This document shows, piece after piece, positions 9,076 through 16,314 of a stretch of 64,000 bases of DNA (within the stretch, counting starts at the first letter, position 1; each line of letters begins with the position of its first letter). The notes below the pieces were generated by a model. That model saw only the letters and a program-made list of their open reading frames with translations. It made no database searches and was not told where the DNA came from. The stretch is from Chitinophaga horti (GTDB lineage Bacteria > Bacteroidota > Bacteroidia > Chitinophagales > Chitinophagaceae), in the NCBI RefSeq assembly GCF_022867795.2, contig NZ_CP107006.1, positions 4,278,001 to 4,342,000 of the forward strand, in the 5' to 3' direction. A program made the translations under genes and the position numbers.

Positions 9076-10095
9076 ATGAACGTACTTCAATTCACCGATA
9101 ACGGTATTTACTGTCCGGCCGGCGGCTTTTACATCGACCCCTGGAAGCCGGTGGATAAGGCGGTGATTACGCACGCCCACTCCGACCACGCACGCTGGGG
9201 CAGTAAACATTACCTCTGTCAGCACGACAGCGTTCCATTACTGCAACTGCGCCTGGGCAAGGATATTTCCGTACAGGGAGCCGGTTACGGCGAAACAACC
9301 CTCATCAATGGCGTGGAAGTAAGTTTTCATCCTGCCGGGCATATGATAGGCTCTGCGCAGGTAAAAGTAACCGTACAGGGACAAACCTGGGTGGCCAGCG
9401 GCGACTACAAAACCGAGAACGACGGCATCAGTGGCGAGTTTGAGCCGGTAAAGTGCCACACCTTTATTACCGAAAGCACCTTCGGCCTGCCCATCTACAC
9501 CTGGAAGCCGCAGCAACAACTATTCTCCAACATCCGCGACTGGATCAGCGCCAACCAGGCAGCCGGCAAAAACAGTGTATTGCTGGCTTACAGCCTGGGT
9601 AAAGCGCAGCGGATTATCTATAACCTGAAAGATCATGTACAGAAGTTCATGGTACATGGTGCGATTTATAACGGTCACCAGGTGTTACTCGAACATGGCT
9701 GGAACCTGCCACCGGTAGAGCGCATCACGCCAGACACACCCAAGTCCGCTTATGCAGATGCGGTGATCATTGCACCGCCTTCCGCCGCGGGCAGCACCTG
9801 GATGCGCAGGTTTAATCCCTACGCACTGGGCGTTTGCAGCGGATGGATGCAGGTACGGGGAAATATGCGCAGGCAAAATGCAGATGCGGGCTTCGCGATC
9901 TCCGATCATGCTGACTGGCCTGGCTTGCTCGCGGCGGTAAAAGCCACCGGGGCAGAGCAGGTACTGGCCACCCATGGCTTTAGCAGCACCTTTGCACGCT
10001 ACCTGACCGAACAGGGGCTTAAAGCCGGGGAAGTAAAAACCCAGTTTGGAGAAGAGGAAGAACCGGTGACCGAGAACGAATCAGAACCATCCTAA
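9076..10095 (+). CDS. Ligase-associated DNA exonuclease (beta-CASP metallo-beta-lactamase fold)
   Basis: 339 residues from ATG 9076. An ATG at 9040 is in frame, but family members begin close to FTDNGIYCPAGGFYIDPW. The metal-binding HAHSDH motif (33-38) and HPAGHMIGSAQ place it in the mRNA-3'-end-processing-like/Artemis superfamily. This subgroup is encoded with an ATP-dependent ligase, an Lhr-type helicase and a phosphoesterase in bacterial DNA-repair clusters. The ligase gene follows after 13 bases; the helicase and phosphoesterase are encoded convergently a few kilobases away. The C-terminus is acidic (EEEEPVTENESEPS). Confidence 0.92.
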   Translation: MNVLQFTDNGIYCPAGGFYIDPWKPVDKAVITHAHSDHARWGSKHYLCQHDSVPLLQLRLGKDISVQGAGYGETTLINGVEVSFHPAGHMIGSAQVKVTVQGQTWVASGDYKTENDGISGEFEPVKCHTFITESTFGLPIYTWKPQQQLFSNIRDWISANQAAGKNSVLLAYSLGKAQRIIYNLKDHVQKFMVHGAIYNGHQVLLEHGWNLPPVERITPDTPKSAYADAVIIAPPSAAGSTWMRRFNPYALGVCSGWMQVRGNMRRQNADAGFAISDHADWPGLLAAVKATGAEQVLATHGFSSTFARYLTEQGLKAGEVKTQFGEEEEPVTENESEPS

Positions 10096-10108
10096 ATGAA
10101 GAGCGGAT

Positions 10109-11707
10109 ATGCACCACTTTGCAAGCCTGGTAAAAACACTCAGTAACAGCACCAAAACCAATGAAAAGCTCGACGCACTCAGTCAGTATTTCGCTACGGC
10201 GGATGAGAAAGACAAGTCGTGGGTGCTGGCAATTTTCTCCGGCCGCCGGCCGAAGCGGGTGGTTAATTCCACCCAGCTCAAAACGTGGTGCATGCAGCTG
10301 ACCGGGCTTAGCGACTGGCTGTTCGACGAATGTTACCACACGGTAGGCGATCTGGCCGAAACGATCGCATTACTGTTGCCGGAGCCTTCCCGTAAAGCGG
10401 AAGCGCGTCCACTGCATTACTGGCTCGGACGACTACTCGAACTGGAAAAGGCGGAGGAATCCATCAAACAAGATTTCATTCTTACTACCTGGGACGAATT
10501 GCAAAGCAGCGAACGTTTCGTTTTTAATAAACTGATTACCGGCGGCTTTCGCATCGGAGTGTCGCAAAGTATGATGGTTAACGCCCTTTCGAAAACCTAC
10601 GACATACCTGCGGCCACATTATCGCACCTGATCAGCGGTAACTGGGATGCGCGCACCACGTTGCTCAGCGACCTGCTGAACGCTGAGAATGCGCAGACCG
10701 ACAACTCCAAGCCCTATCCTTTTTACCTCGCTTACGCATTGGAAAGTGGCGCTGACGAACTGGGAGCCCCGTCTGAATGGAACGCCGAATGGAAGTGGGA
10801 CGGCATCCGCGGGCAACTCATCAAACGGAATGACGAAATATTTGTCTGGTCACGCGGGGAAGAACTCATCACTGAAAAGTTCCCGGAGTTTACGCCGCTG
10901 CTGTCCCTGCTACCTAATGGCTGTGTGATCGATGGGGAGATACTCACTTTCGACCAGGCAGAGGGCAGGCCGCTGCCCTTCCAGGCGTTGCAAACGCGTA
11001 TCGGCCGTAAGAACGTCACAAAAAAACAACTACAGGAAGCGCCAGTGGTTTTGCTCAGTTACGACCTCCTGGAATGGCAGGGCAAAGATATACGCGAGCG
11101 GCCGTTACAGGAGCGCCGCGCACTGCTCGTACAACTAGTCGAAGAGATCAACCACCCGGCACTTCGCCTGAGCGCTTCAATCACCTTCGATCATTGGGAA
11201 GACCTTACTCGTCTGCGCCTGACCGCCCGCGACCAGGGCAGTGAGGGGCTCATGTTAAAACGCCTCTCCTCTCCTTACCAGGTAGGTCGCAAACGTGGCG
11301 ACTGGTGGAAGTGGAAAGTGGACCCGCTGGTGATAGACGCAGTGATGATATACGCCCAAAAGGGGCATGGCCGCCGGTCGAACCTCTACACCGACTACAC
11401 CTTCGCCGTGCGCGACGGCGAGCAGCTTATTCCCTTTACCAAGGCCTACTCCAGCCTCACGGATAAAGAGATTGCGCAGGTAGACAACTGGATCAGGCGT
11501 AACTCCCTGGAAAAGTTCGGTCCCGTAAGAACGGTGAAGGCCGAACTTGTGTTCGAAATTGCATTTGAGGGAATCGCTGCGTCAAGCAGGCATAAATCGG
11601 GTATTGCACTAAGGTTTCCGCGAATGAACCGCTGGCGGCAGGATAAAAAAGCGGACGAAATCAACACGTTAGAAGACCTCCGCGGCATGTTAGCAGTGTA
11701 TGGATAA
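10109..11707 (+). CDS. ATP-dependent DNA ligase
   Basis: 532 residues. An N-terminal helical DNA-binding domain (about 1-200) is followed by the nucleotidyltransferase core with motif I EWKWDGIRG (adenylated Lys229), motif III-like GCVIDGEIL, motif IV EGLMLKR and motif V GDWWKWKVDP, then an OB-fold domain. It seals nicks using ATP and is distinct from the replicative NAD-dependent LigA. It forms a two-gene unit with the exonuclease 13 bases upstream. This ligase belongs to the four-gene repair set that also includes Lhr-core helicase and PdeM phosphoesterase. Confidence 0.95.
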   Translation: MHHFASLVKTLSNSTKTNEKLDALSQYFATADEKDKSWVLAIFSGRRPKRVVNSTQLKTWCMQLTGLSDWLFDECYHTVGDLAETIALLLPEPSRKAEARPLHYWLGRLLELEKAEESIKQDFILTTWDELQSSERFVFNKLITGGFRIGVSQSMMVNALSKTYDIPAATLSHLISGNWDARTTLLSDLLNAENAQTDNSKPYPFYLAYALESGADELGAPSEWNAEWKWDGIRGQLIKRNDEIFVWSRGEELITEKFPEFTPLLSLLPNGCVIDGEILTFDQAEGRPLPFQALQTRIGRKNVTKKQLQEAPVVLLSYDLLEWQGKDIRERPLQERRALLVQLVEEINHPALRLSASITFDHWEDLTRLRLTARDQGSEGLMLKRLSSPYQVGRKRGDWWKWKVDPLVIDAVMIYAQKGHGRRSNLYTDYTFAVRDGEQLIPFTKAYSSLTDKEIAQVDNWIRRNSLEKFGPVRTVKAELVFEIAFEGIAASSRHKSGIALRFPRMNRWRQDKKADEINTLEDLRGMLAVYG

Positions 11708-12152
11708 CGACAAAAAGTCAGCACAAAATTAACGTTAGCGCTCCTGATTATTAGTACACTAAAATGATGGTTTTTATAGAACAACTATATATAACAAAAA
11801 ACAATACTAACTCACTTCAACTCATCTTCAGGAGAAAAATTCACCATCGATGGTAGCCTCGTAACCTCCTTTATTATCAGGCACTTCAGAAAAAATGAGC
11901 AGCCTTGACGCGGAGGGTGAGATACCGGTTACTATAAAAAGTACTAACTTTACCCACAGCAAAAAACCTTCATAACTTAATTGAAGGAAAACCAATCATT
12001 AGTACCGATTTTTGAACGCATTAGTTGCAAGCAACGGCCAAAACAATACACCTCAACTGTCACAATTGGCAGTTGTATGGTTGCCCGCTTCTTACCTGCA
12101 CTGTAAAATCCGACGCTTTTGAAGGGAAACAATAAAAAAGGAGCATCAAGGA
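11708..12152. other. Gene-free spacer between ligase and permease genes
   Basis: A 445-base, AT-rich stretch without a convincing gene. It contains TTAGTACACTAA at about 11750, a leftward terminator-like hairpin (11961-11987), and an AAGGAG ribosome-binding site just before the permease start. A leftward frame of 64 codons (11977-12171) has no recognisable features and overlaps the hairpin. Confidence 0.5.
11961..11987 (-). terminator. Leftward terminator-like hairpin without an obvious gene
   Basis: On the minus strand CCTTCA-N9-TGAAGG is followed by six T. No minus-strand gene precedes it, so it could end a small RNA or be fortuitous. Confidence 0.35.
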
Positions 12153-12971
12153 ATGACATTGCTTTCAGCATTATTAATGATAGGAATAGGGGTTCTCATT
12201 GGCACCTTCGGCACCCTCATTGGTGCTGGTGGAGGTTTTATACTGATGCCGCTGCTATTACTCATGTTCCCCGACATGTCGCCGGACGTACTTACGAGCA
12301 TTTCCCTGTTCGTGGTATTCCTCAACGCCAGTTCCGGTACAGTCGCTTACGCCCGCATGAAAAGGATTGACTATCGTTCGGCGATCGTATTTGCCGTAGC
12401 AACGCTGCCTGGTTCTATTATCGGCGCGCTGGCTACTGGTTACATATCCAGGCACGTGTTCAACGTTGTATTGGGCTGCCTGTTAGTAGCGATCGCCGTC
12501 TTCCTCATACTTAAGCCGCAACAGGGTGCTTATGCCACCCGCTTCAACCGTGGCCGCCTGGTAACCCGCGACATCACAGAATCCTGTGGCGACCGGCATG
12601 TATTTTCTTTCAATATCTGGAACGGCATCCTGATCAGCTTTGGCGTGGGATTTTTGTCGAGCATGCTCGGTATCGGTGGTGGTATTATTCACGTACCGGC
12701 ACTAGTAAGCCTGCTTAACTTCCCGATCCACATCGCTACCGCTACTTCGCACGCGATACTGGCGGTGATGGCGCTCACCAGTACGATTGTGCATATGGTA
12801 CAGGGCAGCTTCTGGGAAGGATGGCAAACCGCTGTTTGCCTGGGTATTGGCGTTATTGCCGGCGCACAACTCGGCGCAGGACTCTCCCACCGCATCAAAC
12901 CCAAAGGGATTATTATTGCGCTGGCTTGTGCATTACTTATCGTTGGGGTGCGGTTACTGATTACGAAATAA
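12153..12971 (+). CDS. TauE/SafE family sulfite/organic-anion permease
   Basis: 272 residues with about eight membrane segments in two halves. Each half carries a glycine-rich signature: GTLIGAGGGFILMP near 20-33 and GFLSSMLGIGGGIIHVPAL near 168-186. The family exports sulfite or sulfonate-type anions across the inner membrane; the substrate here is not known. The start at ATG 12153 has an AGGAG about 9 bases upstream, unusual in this genome. It has no evident connection with the flanking repair genes apart from position. A strong terminator follows. Confidence 0.88.
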   Translation: MTLLSALLMIGIGVLIGTFGTLIGAGGGFILMPLLLLMFPDMSPDVLTSISLFVVFLNASSGTVAYARMKRIDYRSAIVFAVATLPGSIIGALATGYISRHVFNVVLGCLLVAIAVFLILKPQQGAYATRFNRGRLVTRDITESCGDRHVFSFNIWNGILISFGVGFLSSMLGIGGGIIHVPALVSLLNFPIHIATATSHAILAVMALTSTIVHMVQGSFWEGWQTAVCLGIGVIAGAQLGAGLSHRIKPKGIIIALACALLIVGVRLLITK

Positions 12972-12993
12972 AGACCACGTTATCATACACCAA

Positions 12994-13021
12994 AGCAGGC
13001 CAGCAGGCCTGCTATTTTTTT
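12994..13021 (+). terminator. Rho-independent terminator after the permease gene
   Basis: A perfect 8-bp stem AGCAGGCC/GGCCTGCT (12994-13001 with 13006-13013) with a 4-base loop is followed by seven T. Confidence 0.88.
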
Positions 13022-13027
13022 GCCTGC

Positions 13028-13163
13028 TGCATTTTGAAGACCTTTTTGTCGGCCAGCACGAACACCAGATCGCAGGGTTTCGGGTCTAACATGTATTTTT
13101 CACCTTCTTGTCTGCCAACACAAACGTCGGATCACCGGGTTCGGGTTTACCATGTATTTTTCC
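13028..13163 (-). repeat. Two decayed copies of the pdeM 3' end
   Basis: Read on the minus strand, 13101-13163 and 13028-13100 repeat the last 23 or so codons of the phosphoesterase gene upstream. The nearer copy can be read KYMV-NPGDPTFVLADKKV only with a one-base deletion; the farther copy reads KYMLDPKPCDLVFVLADKK and then VFKMQQAKK-stop. They form a degenerate tandem array with the genuine end at 13166. Confidence 0.8.
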
Positions 13164-13165
13164 AC

Positions 13166-13813
13166 TTACTGCATTTTAAACACCTTCTTGTCTGCCAAAA
13201 CAAACACCGGATCGCCGGGTTGCGGGTCTACCATATACATGCCCGTAAAGTGGCTAAATGCCGGCAACACTGCATATTCGCGACCAAAGTAGAAACAGGC
13301 CAGGCGCATACTCTGCCTTCCATAACCGAACATACGTACGCCGGGGTGAATATGGCCAGACAGCACATATTTACCTGCAGCATCTGCATCGGCGGCATCA
13401 TGTACGAAGTGAATATTACCAAGCGTGAGTGAATCGTAGCGGCAGATTTCCAGTTCATCATACACCTGTTCGTCCATGATGTCGTGGTTGCCCGTAATAA
13501 GGTCGAACTGCAGTTGCGAAAACTGCCGCCTCCAGATTTTGAAGTACTGCACTTCATTGTTGACGCTGCTATGAAACATGTCGCCTACAATAATGACCTT
13601 TTGCGGGTTGTAATGCACGACCAGTTTCTGGAGGCAGAACAGGTCTTCCTGCACAATATTAGCGGGTATTGCAATCCCCGCTTTCCTGAAATGCGCGGAT
13701 TTACCGAGGTGAAGATCAGAAACGATGAGCGCGCGCTCCTCCTCCCAATACAGCCCCTTTCCCGATGACACGCGCCAATGTTGCTCCCTGAAATGAAACG
13801 AAATATCTTCCAC
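13166..13813 (-). CDS. pdeM: Ligase-associated metallophosphoesterase
   Basis: 215 residues with the calcineurin-like phosphoesterase motifs in order: SDLHLGK (32-38), GDMFH (77-81), TGNHD (107-111) and SGHIHPG (about 150). It should bind two metal ions and act as a phosphodiesterase or phosphatase in DNA repair; members encoded beside Lhr-core helicase and ATP-dependent ligase are called PdeM or MPE. The gene starts 16 bases after the helicase stop and is probably the last gene of the dinB operon. Two decayed duplicates of its 3' end lie just downstream. Confidence 0.92.
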   Translation of the reverse strand: MEDISFHFREQHWRVSSGKGLYWEEERALIVSDLHLGKSAHFRKAGIAIPANIVQEDLFCLQKLVVHYNPQKVIIVGDMFHSSVNNEVQYFKIWRRQFSQLQFDLITGNHDIMDEQVYDELEICRYDSLTLGNIHFVHDAADADAAGKYVLSGHIHPGVRMFGYGRQSMRLACFYFGREYAVLPAFSHFTGMYMVDPQPGDPVFVLADKKVFKMQ

Positions 13814-13829
13814 GCTGCAAAAATAAGTT

Positions 13830-16298
13830 TTAATCGGCTTCCAGCTGAAGCTGCATTTTTTTGATGCGGTCCTCCAGTTTTTCGCTGGTTAAACTTTCCC
13901 GCAGGCTGTCCACTTTGATCGGGAAGCAGAAAGGGGTTAACCGCACCGGCTCCGTGATCACGATCTTGCTGGCATTGATGCGCTCCAGCATTTCTCTCAG
14001 GCGTGCTTCTTCCATCTGGTAAAAGAAGGCCTCGTTGTATGCCTGCCGTAATAACAGGTTGTATGGGTCAAAATCGCGGAACACGTTAAATATCAGTGAA
14101 GCACCTGCCTGCAGGTGACGATTCGTTTTGCTTTTACCGGGGTAGCCGGTGAAGACGAGCCCCGCGATTACCGAAATATCCCGGAACTTTCGTCGCGCCA
14201 TCTCGGTGGCATTCACACTGCTCTGCAAATCGATGTTCAGGTTGTCGAGCGTAAAGAAGCCGGCGGCATTGGCATCATCGATCGGTATTGGCTGGTCGGA
14301 TAGTAATTCGAAACCGTAATCGTTCATGGCGATCGAAAAAGTGATCGGGTGTTGCTGACTGATGCGCCAGGCCAGCAAGGTGGCCATTACTTCATGCACC
14401 AGCCTGCCCTCGAACGGATACACGAACAGGTGATAACCGTCGCGCGTCTGGATCTTTTCCATCAGCAATTCGTTCTCCCCGGGTATGTGCGATAGCTGCT
14501 GCTGCAAATCGAACAAAGGTTTCAATACCTGTATTTCTATATCCTCGCTATTACCAGCAATCGCCTCCTGGAACTTATGCCGCAACATCTTACCCAGATT
14601 AGCGGATAAAGGCATACGCCCGCCGCCCCAGCTCGGCACGATCACCTTTTTGGCGGATGTCTTACGTACCAGTACTGTCATGTCTTTGATCATGATGAAT
14701 TCCAGGTTACGGCCGCCTAAACTAAAGGCATCGCCGGCCTGCAGGCGGCTGATGAAAGACTCCTCGATAACACCTACATAACCGCCGCTGATAAACTTTA
14801 CTTTCAGCATCGCGTCACTCACAATGGTTCCGATATGCAGGCGATGCCGCATAGCGATCTTACGATTGGTGCAGGTGTAAAAATCACCGTCGCGTTCCAG
14901 TTTTTTAAACTCATCGTATGCATGCAACGCTTCACCACCCGTGGTGAGAAACGACAGTAACCATTGCCAGTCGTCCTCCGTCAGTTCCCTGAAACAAAAA
15001 GTACCCTTTACTTCTTCCCATATCGTTGGCCCGTGAAAACCATTCGATACCGCGAGCGTCATCAGGTATTGCAGTAGTACGTCGTATGCTAACACCACGG
15101 GTATCCGGCTTTCGATAAGGCTTTGTTTCATCGCCGTTTTCAAGGCTGCAGCTTCTACCAGCTCCAGTGAGTGCGTGGGCAGAAACCAGATATTACTGAC
15201 GGCATCCGGCTGGTGACCGCTACGTCCCGCACGCTGCAAGAAGCGCGCGACACCCTTCGGACTCCCTACCTGTATTACGGTATCCACCGGGCGGAAATCC
15301 ACTCCCAGATCCAGGCTGCTCGTACACACCACGACCTTCAATGTACCGGTATGCAATGCCTCTTCTACCCAGATGCGCAATTCCGAATCGACGGAACCGT
15401 GATGCAGGGCGATGATACCTGCCAGGTCAGGCTCCTCGCGTAGTAAGCCGTGATACCATATTTCAGACTGAGATCTTGTATTGGTGAATAGTAATGTTGT
15501 ATTGCTGTCATTGATGACCGGCAGCGCTTTATGTACCAGGCGAATGCCCAGGTGGCCCGCCCAGGGGTACTTCTCAATTTCATCGGGCAGAATGCTATAC
15601 AGTGCCACCTTTTTATCCAGCGCTGCGCGCACCGTTACGCCCGACCAGGTATCCTTTCCCAGCAAAACTTCCAGCGCTTCATCCAGGTTACCGATGGTAG
15701 CGGATATACCCCATGTTTGCAGTTTTCGTCCCTGTTCCGCCGCAATGCCTTTTAACCGCGAAAGGCCCAGTTCCACCATCACACCGCGTTTGCTGCCCAG
15801 CAGCTCATGCCACTCGTCCACAATGACTGCGCGCAGACTTTTCAACACGTTCGCATGCTCCTTTTGCGCTAGCAGGATGTGCACACTTTCCGGTGTGATG
15901 AGCAATATCTCGGGCATTTGTTTCTTCTGCTGCGCACGTACTGACGTAGGGGTATCACCACTGCGAATACCTACATCCCAGGGAATGCCCAGCTCCAGCA
16001 AGGCCTCCTGCATGGCACGGGCAATGTCTTTCGCCAGTGCCCGTAAAGGAGTGATCCACATCATTTGCAGACCGTTTTTCATTTTGGTCTGATACTTCGG
16101 CTGCTCATTGATCCACTGGATCACCACCGCCAGGAACAACGAATACGTTTTACCAAAACCGGTAGGCGCATTCACCAGGCCGGAATGCCCGGCCAGGTAT
16201 TGCTCCCAGGCCTGCTCCTGGAACGCGAATGGTTTCAATCCTTTATTCGCCAGCCAGTCTTTTACAACCTTACTGCCCTTTGACTTTTGCATCCTCAT
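13830..16298 (-). CDS. Ligase-associated DEXH helicase (Lhr-core type)
   Basis: 822 residues, the length of an Lhr-core protein. Superfamily 2 motifs: Q-like PFAFQEQAW, Walker A NAPTGFGKT (43-51), DEWH (161-164), SATIGNLDEA (motif III), TRSQSEIWY, and motif VI QRAGRSGHQPDA. The C-terminal half carries the winged-helix/beta-barrel core (about 430-800). Such enzymes are 3'-to-5' ATP-dependent helicases on DNA and RNA-DNA hybrids. The start at 16298 is preferred; ATG 16292 also fits. It lies 16 bases after dnaE and 16 before pdeM, all leftward, indicating one operon. Confidence 0.94.
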   Translation of the reverse strand: MRMQKSKGSKVVKDWLANKGLKPFAFQEQAWEQYLAGHSGLVNAPTGFGKTYSLFLAVVIQWINEQPKYQTKMKNGLQMMWITPLRALAKDIARAMQEALLELGIPWDVGIRSGDTPTSVRAQQKKQMPEILLITPESVHILLAQKEHANVLKSLRAVIVDEWHELLGSKRGVMVELGLSRLKGIAAEQGRKLQTWGISATIGNLDEALEVLLGKDTWSGVTVRAALDKKVALYSILPDEIEKYPWAGHLGIRLVHKALPVINDSNTTLLFTNTRSQSEIWYHGLLREEPDLAGIIALHHGSVDSELRIWVEEALHTGTLKVVVCTSSLDLGVDFRPVDTVIQVGSPKGVARFLQRAGRSGHQPDAVSNIWFLPTHSLELVEAAALKTAMKQSLIESRIPVVLAYDVLLQYLMTLAVSNGFHGPTIWEEVKGTFCFRELTEDDWQWLLSFLTTGGEALHAYDEFKKLERDGDFYTCTNRKIAMRHRLHIGTIVSDAMLKVKFISGGYVGVIEESFISRLQAGDAFSLGGRNLEFIMIKDMTVLVRKTSAKKVIVPSWGGGRMPLSANLGKMLRHKFQEAIAGNSEDIEIQVLKPLFDLQQQLSHIPGENELLMEKIQTRDGYHLFVYPFEGRLVHEVMATLLAWRISQQHPITFSIAMNDYGFELLSDQPIPIDDANAAGFFTLDNLNIDLQSSVNATEMARRKFRDISVIAGLVFTGYPGKSKTNRHLQAGASLIFNVFRDFDPYNLLLRQAYNEAFFYQMEEARLREMLERINASKIVITEPVRLTPFCFPIKVDSLRESLTSEKLEDRIKKMQLQLEAD

Positions 16299-16314
16299 GA
16301 AATTACCACAAATC

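Noticed and set aside
11977..12171. Leftward 64-codon frame in the spacer before the permease gene
   Set aside because: No promoter, no conserved feature, and it overlaps a hairpin and the permease start.
12153..12971. TauE/SafE permease as part of the repair system
   Set aside because: It has its own ribosome-binding site and terminator, is separated from the ligase gene by 445 bases, and no known link to DNA repair exists.
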